Part shown: positions 9,794-19,516 of the stretch, piece after piece
Layout: each line of letters opens with the position of its first letter
Numbering within the stretch: the first letter of the stretch is position 1
Origin: Diphasiastrum complanatum
Taxonomy: Eukaryota > Streptophyta > Lycopodiopsida > Lycopodiales > Lycopodiaceae
DNA: 64,000 bases
Reading direction: 5' to 3'
NCBI GenBank assembly: GCA_029204225.1
Contig: CM055108.1
Span: 396,217-460,216, forward strand
Translations under genes and position numbers: made by a program
Notes under the pieces: model-generated
Databases searched by the model: none
What the model saw: only the letters and a program-made list of their open reading frames with translations
Told to the model about the DNA's origin: nothing

Positions 9794-9798
9794 TGTGA

Positions 9799-10467
9799 TA
9801 AGCTAGAAGGCTGCCTCAATCTGAATAGGGGGGGTGGCAAACTCCGCAAGGATGATCTCATGGGGAACCGAGGGCTTCGCTCGGATCATGCGAGCCAACA
9901 TGGTGGTCTGTAAGCGTGAAATGCTGGACCAGTGTGAAGATGATAGTCCTGTACAACACCATATCTCTGCGGCATATAAGGCTGAAGGGGTGACGATGGT
10001 GTCAAACAGTCTGCACTTACTCGGGGCATCCCGAATAGACTTACGGAAGTAGAATCTCTCCAGCTAGACTAGGGAAGAGTGGCCCTTCCCAAGTCTAGAA
10101 GTAGCCGCCTGTCTCATACTGAAGGTAGGACCAGAGAAGAGCATGCTCAGGTAAGTGTAGGAAGAAACTACCTTTAGGGACTGTCCATCAAAGGTAAGCT
10201 CCTGGCGCTGCATGAAGGCTCGAGAAGTATTGAAGACCATAACTTTGGTCTTCGAGAGGTTCACCCCTAAACCCCACTGAGTACAAAAAGTGTGTAAACA
10301 GTCCAATTGTCTCTGTAATCCCTCTCTGGTACGGGAGAATAGTACCACATCATCCGCATAGAGAAGGATGACAATCAAAACGTCTCCCAGTCGACAACCG
10401 TCCCCACCACACTGAGAGGTGACCTGCTCTAGAAGCAGCTTGTGTTTCAACTATACTATCATGGGGA
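9799..10467 (-). mobile_element. LINE copy B, 5' part (RT domain)
   Basis: Resumes the LINE interrupted at 5128. The minus-strand sequence from 10450 leftward encodes the RT catalytic region, followed (10060-9799) by a region homologous to copy A at 3860-3620. The right end is approximate: beyond about 10468 the sequence instead resembles an LTR segment at 63.77 kb, so the LINE is 5'-truncated there. Confidence 0.8.
10064..10450 (-). pseudogene. LINE reverse transcriptase fragment with YADD
   Basis: A 128-codon open fragment. ILLYADDVVLFSRT (residues about 29-42) holds the RT catalytic YADD. It is followed by LQRQLDCLHTFCTQWGLGVN and KTKVMVF, the palm and thumb pattern of LINE RTs, then YTYLSMLFSGPTFSMRQ shared with copy A. 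An in-frame stop precedes residue 1, and the apparent start is a TTG codon, so this is a fragment of a longer ORF2. Upstream endonuclease is absent. Confidence 0.85.
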
Positions 10468-10610
10468 AAAGAGTAAAGTAATGAGGCCAGAGACTCCTGG
10501 TAGACTGGCATGTATAGAGGGCTGATGTGTATCCGGGTTCATGCATAGGGTGGGAGGATGACTGGGGGGTTGGAAGTGACCAATAGCGAAAGAGAGGAAA
10601 GAGTGATCAG
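10468..10610 (+). repeat. Fragment related to the 63.4-kb gypsy LTR
   Basis: About 130 bp align loosely with 63763-63895 in the same orientation: GAAAAGAGTRAAGTAA.GAGG, then TCYTGGTAGA, TATAGAGGG/TGTAGAGGG, and later GTGACCAATAGC/GTGGCCAATAGC. The 63-kb segment lies within a gypsy 3' LTR, so this is probably an LTR fragment. Identity is modest. Confidence 0.4.
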
Positions 10611-10681
10611 AGAGGGTGGTGGGAGATGACTGAGGAAATGGGGGCGTTAGGCTTGGTGCCTTTCTTTAAGACTGTTGCCCA

Positions 10682-11252
10682 TCATGGTGGTGAATCTTTA
10701 TGCTGCTGAATTTTACTTTCAAGCTCCCGTATCATGGTGGTGGTCGTTTCCGAGGTTGCAACCTGCTTAGTGTTGATCACTTGCTCCAATGAGGCGACTT
10801 TGGACTGCAACAAGTTCTTTTCCTTTAGTAAGGATGAAAGTTCTTGCTTCAAAAGCTGGAAATCGGCTCTCATTTGGTCAGCTTCCCAAGAGGAAAATAG
10901 TTCGGTTGATTTGGAGGGAGTGTATGGGATGAGTGCTGTAGGTGGGGGAGCTGTGGGTTCTTGGGAAATAGGAATAGGAAGGAGGCCGGTAGGAATGGCC
11001 AGATTCATAGGATTGGAGATCGATGAGGACGAGGAAGAGGTGGAAGAAGAGAAAGATGAAAGAGGAGAAAGGGCAGAAGAAGAAGAAGAGGAGGAAGGTG
11101 AAAGTGGAGAAGAGGAAGGCGGGGGTTGTTGCCTGCGTGGTAGGCAGCGCTGCCACATCATCAGTCTGCAACGTGGTGGAGTCAACGAGCAGCGAGGGGG
11201 AGGATATTGTAGCAAGCAGCGAGGGGGGAACTGTAGCAGGGGGGTGAGTCAA
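10682..11252 (-). pseudogene. Ser/Pro-rich frame with predicted coiled coil, unknown
   Basis: A minus-strand open frame of about 180 codons. The first half is low complexity (runs of S and P). The second half, QLLKQELSSLLKEKNLL then LEQVINTK and IRELESKIQQ, has the heptad pattern of a coiled coil. No conserved domain is recognised. GAGGAR runs on the plus strand create overlapping open frames in several phases. It may be part of a retroelement gag or simply compositionally biased DNA. Confidence 0.3.
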
Positions 11253-11394
11253 CAGCGAGGGGAGGGGGATGAGGTGCCAGCTGTAGGGGAGCGAGTCCGT
11301 GTGGTGCGAGGAGGGCCTAACCCTTGAGGAGGAGCCATGGTGAGCTGCCCAAACCGGCTGCCAGCGAGCAAAAGAAGCCCTGCAGCACTGTCAG

Positions 11395-11775
11395 ATCAGC
11401 ATAGCCCAGTCCGCCCTGTCAGCCCTAGAACCGCGCCATACCCAGTCAGCGTCCAGTCACGTGCCTTGTCAGCCCTAGAACTGCGCCCTGTCCGCCCTAG
11501 AACTGCGCCCTGTCAGCTAGAACTGCTCCCTGTCCAGTCATCAATGCGCCCAGTCAGCAAGGACATGCGCAGCAGCGCTCAATCATCAGGATGTGCACCC
11601 AGTCAGCAATGCGTGCCCAGCCAGTCAGTGCCCAGTCAGCAGTCAGCGCCCATTCAGCATCCAGCAGCCCCCAGTCTGCTCGCCCAGTCAGCAAGGAGGA
11701 TGCGCGCTCAGTCAACAAGAAATGCGCGCCCAGTCAGTGCCCAGTCAGCATCCTCAGCGCCCAATCAGCATCCTC
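11395..11775. repeat. Degenerate GCGCCCAGTCAGC minisatellite
   Basis: The word CCCAGTCAGC (with CAGTCAGT, CAATCAGC and CATTCAGC variants) recurs well over a dozen times at irregular 10-30 bp spacing, with an embedded CTAGAACTGCGCCCTGT variant repeated three times near 11475-11520. The repeat is stop-poor, so three overlapping frames (11337-11876, 11591-11830, 11593-11898) stay open. These are best read as repeat artefacts. Confidence 0.75.
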
Positions 11776-11778
11776 AAA

Positions 11779-12155
11779 GAGAGAGAGAGGGAGAGAGAGA
11801 GAGAGAGAGGCTTTACACAACCATTCCTAGTCAAGAGGCCGTGTCAACAAAGGATTCTAATCAGGGCAAGCTTTGACACGATAGGTATGGTCATTTAAGC
11901 TAACAAAGTTGACAAGTATTGATCAAGCACAATATGGTAGTAGATCTTCCTAGCAGTAAGTCTTCTTGAGATGAGAGAGAGAGAGAGGTGTCTTTACAAG
12001 CTTCACATATCCATTCCTAGTCAAGAGGCCTTGTCAGCAAAGGATTCTAATCAGGGCAAGCTTTGACATGATAGGTATGGTCATTTAAGCGACAAAGTTG
12101 ACTAGTATCACAATATGGTAGTAGATCTTCCTAGCATTATGTTTTCTTGAGATGC
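11779..12155 (+). repeat. Direct duplication of a (GA)n plus 160-bp unit
   Basis: Unit 1 (about 11779-11970) and unit 2 (about 11971-12155) both start with a GA run and then read CTTTACA...CCATTCCTAGTCAAGAGGCC and TAATCAGGGCAAGCTTTGAC, ending in GTAGTAGATCTTCCTAGCA. Units differ by a few substitutions and small indels. Confidence 0.85.
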
Positions 12156-12159
12156 ACAT

Positions 12160-12945
12160 GAGGCTTGTGCACTAAGGAAGCAACAAAGGCAAAGATTTCC
12201 GAAGGGAAAAGCTATCAGGGCCAAAGGCATTCTTGAGCTTGTGCATTGAGATATGTGTGGTCCCATGTAGACTAGGTCAGCACGGGCGGGTTATATTACT
12301 TTATGACCTTCGTAAATGATTTTTCATGGAAGGTGTGGGTGTATTTCTTACACAAAGATCTGAGGAATTCAAATACTTTAAACAATGAAAAGCTTTGCTG
12401 GAGAATCACACAAGAAAGAAGATAAAGACTCTCAGGTTAGATGCATGTGCTGAATATTTTTTTTTGATGAGTTCAAAGACCTATGCAATGCATGTGGGAT
12501 AAAGAGAAATTTTGCCACTCCACATACATTGCAGCAGAATGGTGTGGTTGAGCAGAAAAACAGTCTATAGTTGAGTGTGCGAGGAGCATGCTTAAGGCAA
12601 AAGGGTTGCCGAATTCCTTTTGCGCAAAAGCAATAGCAACTGTTGTTTTCCTATTGAATAGAAGCCCAACCAAAGCGGTTGAAGGAATCACGTTGAAGAA
12701 CTCAATACCGGCAACAAGCCCAAAGTGGGTAGCTTTCGATTATTTGGGTGCACAACACACATGCCTAAGGACTTGCGGAAGAAACTTGATTCAGAATCTG
12801 TGACGTGTATCTTCCTTGGGTATAGCGAAGGTGACAAGGCCTATGTGTTGTATGATCTCGAGAACAGGTTGAAGATCCTAAGTCGAGATGTCATCTTTGA
12901 TGAAGGTCATTCACCCAAACCACACGAGTGAGAGAAAGATGGAAC
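12160..12945 (+). pseudogene. Decayed Ty1/copia integrase remnant
   Basis: Plus-strand frames with several shifts and stops read as copia pol: CALRKQQRQRFPKGKA (end of the HHCC region, 12166), ELVH*DMCGPM (12236), TPHTLQQNGVVEQKNS (12518; the catalytic E is within VEQKN), CLRQKG / LKAKGLP (12590), NRSPTKAV, FGCTTHMPKDLRKKLDSE, CIFLGYSEGDKAY and SRDVIFDEG (12890). It is older and of a different subfamily from the element at 5129-9793. No LTRs were found. Confidence 0.85.
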
Positions 12946-13154
12946 TATTGAGTTCCTACTGTTGATTAATTCCACAAATGAGGAGCCTTTTGAGCCCGAA
13001 GAGCAATTGCAATAGCAGGAACCTGAACATACTAGTTTGAGACGTCAATTTGACCAAGCACAGGAGGGCAAAATTGGAGAAGAGTGGAAGACTAGGAAAT
13101 ACCATGAGATACATGGTCACCATCCACATCGCCTACCACTAGCAAGAAAAATCA

Positions 13155-13346
13155 GATGTTCAAAGTTGAAGCAATCATTCACGAACAAGAAAGGTGAAAT
13201 GCCTTTGTTGTTATAACTGCACTTTGCAAAATAGAAGTGCCGATCCCAATCTCAACCAGAAGTTGAGACAAAGTTATGTAAATATTTTTTCAAAATGTGA
13301 TTAAGAACTTCAGATTGACCATCGGTAGGTGAATGATAAGCTGTAC
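13155..13346 (-). pseudogene. Old gypsy integrase remnant, left of the young gypsy insertion
   Basis: Minus-strand translation gives TAYHSPTDGQSEVLNHILKK then YLHNFVSTSG, DWDRHFYFAKCSYNN and GISPFLF, matching residues about 858-913 of the intact Pol at 13811-17233. It contains an in-frame stop after VSTSG. The break at 13346 is where the young element inserted; the element continues at 19522. Confidence 0.85.
13342..13346 (+). repeat. TSD (TGTAC) left of young gypsy
   Basis: TGTAC here and at 19517-19521 flank the element exactly. The duplication fixes the LTR ends at 13347 and 19516. Confidence 0.9.
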
Positions 13347-13764
13347 AGTTACGAATAGAGCCACAGCTGATCTAGAATTAAGCTATGAAAGCATCACATA
13401 AGCAAGACTTAACCCTAGAAAGCAGGAAAGAGAGAGATTAAGGAGGCTAAAGAGAGAGATCAATATCATCAGCTGAATGACAAATGACACAGTTTCCCTA
13501 CTTATAGCCAAGAGGAAGCCCTAAAAGGAAGCTTCCAATGGCTAGGGCCCAACTGGGAGGGATAATAGTGCGCCCTCCAAGAAGGCCCCCACTCTCCAGT
13601 AATATGTCCAAATGGCCTAATAATGAATAATAAGGCCAAAGGCCAACCGTATAGTTTGAATGTCACTAATGAATAAAAAAGGGCCCACGGCCTGCTTATG
13701 CATAAAGTAAAGTAACTGTAAATGTAAATGGACGCGGCGAATGTAATGAGCCGAGTCCATCACT
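13347..13764 (-). repeat. 3' LTR of the young gypsy
   Basis: 418 bp. On the coding (minus) strand it begins AGTGATGGACTCGG and ends CTATTCGTAACT. The second terminal dinucleotide differs from the 5' LTR (AGTTATGG). Both LTRs lack the usual TG...CA. Confidence 0.93.
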
Positions 13765-13810
13765 TTCCCTGACACTAAAAAAAGACCCAACTGCCGAAAA
13801 GATAACCGGA

Positions 13811-16800
13811 TCAAGTAGCAGCAAGCCCTGGTGCATCAACAGCTAGAGGAACATCTGATGTAGAGGAATCAACAAGTGCAGCAAGAGCACGAGCCTGATC
13901 CGCAAGTAATGTTGTATGATAAAACACATCAATAGGCTCCCATGTAGCCTCCTCAATAGGACGACCATCCCACTGGACCAAAAACTGAATCTGCCGGCGG
14001 CGTCGACTATGGTATAGACGGACCTGTAATATAGCAGCAGGTAAAAATGGAAATAACTCTGGAGCAGTAGGAAACTCAACATCACAAGGAGCGTCATCCT
14101 CAATAGCAACACGTAATAAACTGACATGGAATACATCACAGGCGCGTGTGGAAGCAGGAAGCTGTAAGCGATATGTAACTGGACTAAGAACCTCCACAAT
14201 GCGATAAGGCCCATAATAACGTGGTGCAAGCTTCTCAGTAGAAGCATGGCCCTGGACAAAATGATGACGTGCAAACCGTAAGCGTAGATAAACCATATCT
14301 CCAAGCTGAAACTCAACATGGCGGCGGTGACGATCAACTGAGGTCTGATAACGCTGCTGAACATGCTGTAAATGAGAACTAGCCCGAGTAATAAGCTCTC
14401 GAGCACCTGATAGAAAAGATGCAAGTGTAACAGGTGTATCCTCAGGAGGAAGAGGAATGCCAGGTAAAAGAGGTGCATAGCCATGAGATAATAAAAATGG
14501 AGAGACACCTGTGCTGGTACTAACAGAGCTATTATAGCTATACTCTGCTAAACATAAATGCTGATCCCAATCCTTCCCTGAAGGAGTAACAAAATGGCGC
14601 AAATAATCCTCAAGGATCCTGTTAAGGACCTCATACTGCCCATCAGAAGTAGAATGATAAGCAGAACCCATAAAAAGTTGAACATCCAAAATACGCATAA
14701 GCTCTGTCCAGAATATAGATGTAAACTTACTATCCCGATCAGAAAAGATAGTACGAGGAAATCCATGCAGACGGAAAATCTCTGATAGGAATAAACGTGC
14801 ACACTGCTCTGCTGTGATAGTACTGCGAACTGGGATAAAATGTGCTTGTTTCGAGAACCTGTCAACTACCACCATACATGAATCGTGACCACGCTGGGTA
14901 TGGGGAAGGCCAAGGATAAAGTCCATAGATATATCAGTCCACTGGCGATGAGGAATAGGCCAACTTTGGAGCAAACCAGCAGATTTAGAACAGGAGTACT
15001 TATTACGAAGACAGAGAGGGCAGGTACGAATAAGTACAGCAAGCTCAGATCGAAGAGAGGGCCAATAGAAATGGTCTTTGAGACGAGCATAAGAAAAACC
15101 AAAGTGACCCCCAACAGGAGAGGAATGAGCATCCGACAACAACTGGGAACGGATACCCAAAGAACTAGGGATACAAAGAGAATCATAATGATAAAGACGA
15201 TTGTCAATAATGGAGTAAACCTGATGAGGACTGGACGAAACAGGTGGGGCAGAACTATAAACATCATGAAAATCAGAACATGTAAGGTATGCTGCAGGTA
15301 GAGCATCAAACCATGGAGGAATAGTAGAAACGAGTGTAGTTAACAAAGCTGGAAGACGAGATAATGCATCAGCAGCAGTGTTAGCACGACCAGGACGATA
15401 CAATATGGAGAAATTAAAAGACTGTAAAAATTGCAACCAACGAAATTGACGATCACTAAGGTCACGTTGAGAAAACAGATAACGTAAAGACTGGTGATCA
15501 GTAATAATGTCAAATGGGACTCGATACAGATAATGACACCACTTCTTACGAGCATGGATAATAACAAGAAGCTCTTTCTCATGCACAGAATAACGTTGCT
15601 CATAAGAGCGAAGACGACGCGACTCATAAGCAATAATACATTGTGACTGGCGAAGTAAAGCACCCAAACCAACATTACTAGCATCAGTCTCAAAAAGAAA
15701 CTTCTGATCAAACTGTGGTAAACACATAACGGCAGCATCAACAACAGCACGACGAAGAGTATCAAACGTTGTCTGACAATCAGGAGTCCACAGAAAAGTA
15801 CTAGACTTCTTCAAAAGTGCATGAAGAGGAGCTGCGATAGTGGCAAAATGAGGAACTGGACGACGAAGGTGAGTGGCTAACCCAAGAAACATACGAACAT
15901 GATGAATATCAGTAGGTATAGGCCAATCCTGGATGGCCTGAACCTTATGAGGGTCCAGACGAATGTGACCATTACAAATAAGAAAACCAAGAAACTCGAT
16001 CTCAGAAACAGCAAAAGAACATTTCGACAACTTAGCAAATAACTGGTGGTGTACAAGTAACTGAAAGACCGAGGAAAGATGGGCAACATGCTCAGCAAGA
16101 GACTGACTAAAAATAAGAATATCATCAAAATAAACCAAGACACAATGACCAAGAAGCGGACGTAAGACGTTATTCATCACATTTTGGAACGTAGGAGGGC
16201 CATTAGTAACACCAAAAGGAAGCACACGAAATTCATATAAACCAAGATGAGTACGAAAAGCATTCTTATGTTCATCAGAAGGGTGCATCCTGATTTGGTA
16301 ATATCCAGAACGAAGGTCTATCTTGGAAAAGATTTTAGAGGTACCGAGTTGGTCAAAGAGGTCATCCATGTGTGGAATAGGGTACTGATTACGAATAGTC
16401 AACTTATTTAAAGCACGGTAATCAATACAAAGGCGTTTGGTACCATCTTTCTTATTAATAAGGAGAACAGGAGCACCAAAAGGGCTGTGACTAGGAACAA
16501 TGAGACCCTGATCTAACAAGGCAGTAATATGGAGCTCAAGCTCATCACGCTCAGATCGAGACATACGATAAGGGGGACGGGAGGGAGGAGCAGAACCAGG
16601 ACGCAAATCAATATGATGGTTCACGTCACGTAATGGTGGTAGCGTCGTAGGTTCTGAAAAGACAAAAGCATACTGATGTAATAAGTCAGAAATTACTTGA
16701 GGAACAGCTGCTGGTGTAGAGACTGGAGGAACTGGTACTGCCCGCTGAATACATAATAAGGCAGCACAATGAGCCTTCGGCAGGCTGCGAATAAACTGCT

Positions 16801-17233
16801 TCCCAGTAATCAACTGGAAGTCTCCCTGAGAATCAATGCCCACAAGTGAGTGTGTAACTGCATCATGTACAAATGTCAATGTCTGCTGTGTCAAGTCCAG
16901 TGTAACGGCTCCAAGAGATGCAAACCAATCAGCACCAAGGATAAGATCATAACGCTCCATAGGGATAATGTAAAGATCTGCCTGTCCAGAGAAATCTCCA
17001 ATGCGGTATGGTAAACGCTGAAACATCTGAGAACTAGGAAAAGAATGAGAACTGGCAACCTCAACTGTGAGAGGCTGGGAAGCAGGAACAGGTGAAGCAC
17101 GGATCCGACTAGTGATATAACTGCTAATAGAAGAATGAGTGCTACCAGTATCAACTAAAGCAATATACGTAACCGAATGGAGCGAGGACCAGGACGCCCT
17201 GTCCAAGTAGCATAGGCAAGCTGAGCATGGCAA
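13811..17233 (-). CDS. Gypsy Pol: protease, RT, RNase H, integrase, chromodomain
   Basis: 1140 open codons, counted from the start of the open frame (TTG), which overlaps gag in the -1 phase; no ATG is expected. Domains in order: aspartic protease (LVDTGSTHS, D28); RT with DGTKRLCIDYRALNK (263-277) and catalytic YFDD (368-371); RNase H with ETDAS (D517), HEKE (551-554) and TDH (D579); integrase zinc domain H703, H710, C738, C741; catalytic core D771 (MDF), D832 (SDRDSKF), E868 (GQYEVLN), with the expected 35-residue gap; then a C-terminal FLVQWDG...EEATWEP chromodomain-like block (about 1064-1105) that in chromoviruses may guide integration to chromatin marks. All catalytic residues are present and there are no internal stops. 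It lies directly downstream of gag. Confidence 0.95.
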   Translation of the reverse strand: MPCSACLCYLDRASWSSLHSVTYIALVDTGSTHSSISSYITSRIRASPVPASQPLTVEVASSHSFPSSQMFQRLPYRIGDFSGQADLYIIPMERYDLILGADWFASLGAVTLDLTQQTLTFVHDAVTHSLVGIDSQGDFQLITGKQFIRSLPKAHCAALLCIQRAVPVPPVSTPAAVPQVISDLLHQYAFVFSEPTTLPPLRDVNHHIDLRPGSAPPSRPPYRMSRSERDELELHITALLDQGLIVPSHSPFGAPVLLINKKDGTKRLCIDYRALNKLTIRNQYPIPHMDDLFDQLGTSKIFSKIDLRSGYYQIRMHPSDEHKNAFRTHLGLYEFRVLPFGVTNGPPTFQNVMNNVLRPLLGHCVLVYFDDILIFSQSLAEHVAHLSSVFQLLVHHQLFAKLSKCSFAVSEIEFLGFLICNGHIRLDPHKVQAIQDWPIPTDIHHVRMFLGLATHLRRPVPHFATIAAPLHALLKKSSTFLWTPDCQTTFDTLRRAVVDAAVMCLPQFDQKFLFETDASNVGLGALLRQSQCIIAYESRRLRSYEQRYSVHEKELLVIIHARKKWCHYLYRVPFDIITDHQSLRYLFSQRDLSDRQFRWLQFLQSFNFSILYRPGRANTAADALSRLPALLTTLVSTIPPWFDALPAAYLTCSDFHDVYSSAPPVSSSPHQVYSIIDNRLYHYDSLCIPSSLGIRSQLLSDAHSSPVGGHFGFSYARLKDHFYWPSLRSELAVLIRTCPLCLRNKYSCSKSAGLLQSWPIPHRQWTDISMDFILGLPHTQRGHDSCMVVVDRFSKQAHFIPVRSTITAEQCARLFLSEIFRLHGFPRTIFSDRDSKFTSIFWTELMRILDVQLFMGSAYHSTSDGQYEVLNRILEDYLRHFVTPSGKDWDQHLCLAEYSYNSSVSTSTGVSPFLLSHGYAPLLPGIPLPPEDTPVTLASFLSGARELITRASSHLQHVQQRYQTSVDRHRRHVEFQLGDMVYLRLRFARHHFVQGHASTEKLAPRYYGPYRIVEVLSPVTYRLQLPASTRACDVFHVSLLRVAIEDDAPCDVEFPTAPELFPFLPAAILQVRLYHSRRRRQIQFLVQWDGRPIEEATWEPIDVFYHTTLLADQARALAALVDSSTSDVPLAVDAPGLAAT

Positions 17234-18423
17234 GTAGCAGGAAGTAAATCAGGGGAAGGCTCAGAGGATAAGTCAGGCTCATCAGAAATATGAATGTAGA
17301 TATCGGAATCATCTGGAGTAATGCCCTCATGGTAAAAAACAGCAGTAGTAGTAGGGAGAGGCTGGCGGCAATCACGGGCAAGATGGTCAGGACTCTTACA
17401 ACGAAAGCAAAGACGCTTCTGCTGAAGATCAGCGAACTCTGCATGCGTGTAACGTCGGACAAAAGCAGGTCGAGGAGTCGGAGGACGAGGAGGCGAAGGG
17501 GCAATGGAGAGAGCTGGAACAGAAGGGGCCGGTGTAGGGGTGAACGTAGCGGGAAAAGATGGAGCAGAAGGACGGGGTCGGGAGAAGCGGGAAGGAAGGG
17601 TGTCAGAGTACTTATGCTGTAAAGTACTGGCAAGAGACATCGCTTCAACAAGTGTGGTAGGACGGAAGGAAGAAACATCATAACGTAAAGCACCACGAAG
17701 CCCAGCAATGTAACGAGAAATAAGCTCAGTGGGCTGTAGATCTGTGAAAAGATAAGAAAGCTCCATAAACTGATCTGTATAAGAAGCAAGATCACTGGTC
17801 TGAGTGAGACTACGGAATGTATCACGTTGGCGGTCAAGCCACTGAGGATCAATCATAGCATGGCGGAGGTCACGGCGAAAAGTATGCCATACATGGAGCC
17901 CTTCCCGATCAGGATCAACTCTATAAACTCGCCACCACGTGGCGGCACGTCCATCTAAATGTAAAGCAGCCAACTGGATCTTCTGAGGATCAGTCTTGGG
18001 ATAAATCTGAAAATATGTGTCAAGCTTAGCAAACCAATTCTCTAATAAGTTCCCGTCGGAGGAACCGGAATAGGTAGCAAGCTGTACCCTATCACGAAAG
18101 TCTCGAGCAAAGTGTGGCTCAGGAAGGGGGGGACGAGGAAAGAAACCAGGAGGTGGGTTAGATGGAATGAACGGTCCACCACCAGGCTGACTAGCAGAAG
18201 AAGATGGAAATCCAAATGGAGGGGGAGTCCCTAATGTAGGAAAAACAGGAGCTTTACCAGGACCATGAGGCTGTAAAGAATCAATCTGTGACTGCATAGT
18301 AGCAAAGCCGGTCATAATTGAATCGACGCAAAGAACAAGGCCAGAAAGGGTCTCATCCATGCGACGAAACTGATCGGATAAGGTTTCCTGAGTAGTCTCA
18401 CTCGGGGTAGGTGAATGTGCCAT
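17155..18423 (-). CDS. Gypsy Gag
   Basis: 422 codons from the ATG at 18423 (MAHSPTPSE); the frame is open 18 codons further upstream without an ATG. The N-terminal third is Pro/Gly/Phe-rich. The retrotransposon Gag region includes LENWFAKLDTYFQ, LAALHLDGRAATWW and YTDQFMELSYLF. A Pro-rich stretch precedes a CCHC zinc knuckle, CFRCKSPDHLARDC (about 339-352), for RNA packaging. The C-terminus RPGPRSIRLR resembles the segment preceding protease in related single-frame elements. The stop lies 79 nt inside the pol frame, so Pol must come from a -1 shift or the copy has lost frame by one base. Confidence 0.93.
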   Translation of the reverse strand: MAHSPTPSETTQETLSDQFRRMDETLSGLVLCVDSIMTGFATMQSQIDSLQPHGPGKAPVFPTLGTPPPFGFPSSSASQPGGGPFIPSNPPPGFFPRPPLPEPHFARDFRDRVQLATYSGSSDGNLLENWFAKLDTYFQIYPKTDPQKIQLAALHLDGRAATWWRVYRVDPDREGLHVWHTFRRDLRHAMIDPQWLDRQRDTFRSLTQTSDLASYTDQFMELSYLFTDLQPTELISRYIAGLRGALRYDVSSFRPTTLVEAMSLASTLQHKYSDTLPSRFSRPRPSAPSFPATFTPTPAPSVPALSIAPSPPRPPTPRPAFVRRYTHAEFADLQQKRLCFRCKSPDHLARDCRQPLPTTTAVFYHEGITPDDSDIYIHISDEPDLSSEPSPDLLPATCHAQLAYATWTGRPGPRSIRLRILL

Positions 18424-18477
18424 AATGATAGTGGAAGGAATAGATGAAAACTTGAGGGAGCGGACTCTTGTCGTCAC

Positions 18478-19084
18478 CCCAAATTAGCCTATTACAACGA
18501 ATATTATCACAACTGAAAAAAAAACAGACAGCAATGAACAATGGAGAAGCTGTAAAAATGCGCTGGACAGCCAGGGATACAATGTGAATTTGAAAGAGTA
18601 AACGGAGTCAGAATTCTTGAAAATGTGGTGGAGAATGAGCGCGCGACAGCCTTTTGATAAGCTGTAAAAGATGGCTGGAATTGGAGAAAAAAAAAGGCAA
18701 AAGTGACAAGTTGGGAGTGCTGAGGCAGCGGTTTACAGGTTGAAGAATTTTAGCTGTTTGGAATAGCAAATGATGTCGGAATTGGGTAGTTTTTGGATGA
18801 GGATGGGCGCTGGACAGTCAGGGAACTAACTGTGGAAGATGGCTGCAAGCTGGAAAAATATCAGACGAAAGTGATAGGTCGGAAGGCAGGGACAACGATG
18901 GAAAGGAAGAGGAGCGCTGGGCAGCAAAGAAAAGAGGGGACAAAACAGGGGGAACGCTGGGCAGGAAGGAGTGGAAGGAGCAGCGATGGAACAGGGCTGT
19001 CAAAACGGTAATGGAGCTGTAGGAACAGCGATGGAGGAGCAAGGCAAGGCAGCAAAGAAGAAATTCCAGATTGTACTCAAAAAA
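18478..19084 (-). other. Gypsy 5' leader
   Basis: About 600 bp between the primer site and gag. It contains no domain-bearing frame. The GGAAGGAGC and GCTGGACAGYCAGGGA words recur. It probably holds the packaging signal, by position only. Confidence 0.5.
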
Positions 19085-19098
19085 GTGCTCTGATACCA
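19085..19098 (-). promoter_or_regulatory. Primer binding site of the young gypsy
   Basis: On the minus strand TGGTATCAGAGCAC follows the LTR end (CGTAACT) with no gap. It complements initiator tRNA-Met. Confidence 0.92.
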
Positions 19099-19516
19099 AG
19101 TTACGAATAGAGCCACAGCTGATCTAGAATTAAGCTATGAAAGCATCACATAAGCAAGACTTAACCCTAGAAAGCAGGAAAGAGAGAGATTAATGAGGCT
19201 AAAGAGAGAGATCATTATCATCAGCTGAATGACAAATGACACAGTTTCCCTACTTATAGCCAAGAGGAAGCCCTAAAAGGAAGCTTCCAGTGGCTAGGGC
19301 CCAACTGGGAGGGATAATAGTGTGCCCTCCAAGAAGGCCCCCACTCTCCAGTAATATGTCCAAATGGCGTAATAATGAATAATAAGGCCAAAGGCCAACC
19401 ATATAGTCTGAATGTCACTAATGAGTACAAAAGGGCCCAAGGCCTGCTTATGCATAAAGTAAAGTAACTGTAAATGTAAATGGACGCGGCGAATGTAATG
19501 AGCCGAGTCCATAACT
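19099..19516 (-). repeat. 5' LTR of the young gypsy
   Basis: 418 bp. On the minus strand it begins AGTTATGGACTCGG and ends CTATTCGTAACT, so the ends form the inverted repeat AGTTA...TAACT. It is followed on the plus strand by TSD TGTAC (19517-19521). Confidence 0.93.

Larger units (their letters stand above)
13347..19516 (-). mobile_element. Complete young Ty3/gypsy chromovirus with AGT...ACT LTR ends
   Basis: 6170 bp on the minus strand. It has two 418-bp LTRs, a perfect 5-bp TSD (TGTAC), a primer site next to the 5' LTR (right side), an open gag and an open 1140-codon pol. LTRs differ at 11 of 418 positions (97.4% identity). It is inserted within the integrase region of an older member of the same lineage in the same orientation. 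The C-terminal chromodomain-like region marks it as a chromovirus. Apart from the gag/pol frame relation (overlap at 17155-17233) nothing looks broken, so it may be, or recently was, autonomous. Confidence 0.95.

Noticed and set aside
11337-11898. Three overlapping frames of 79-179 codons over the CAGTCAGC array
   Set aside because: The repeat is stop-poor in all three phases, so openness is not evidence of coding.
13820-17230. Possibility that the young gypsy pol is an endogenous virus with an envelope gene
   Set aside because: No frame between pol and the 3' LTR; pol ends 47 bp before the LTR.
14548-17852. Leucine-rich minus-strand and plus-strand frames overlapping the young gypsy (for example 13843-14508, 14885-15301, 17151-17852)
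   Set aside because: Shadows of the gag and pol frames in other phases; no domains of their own.
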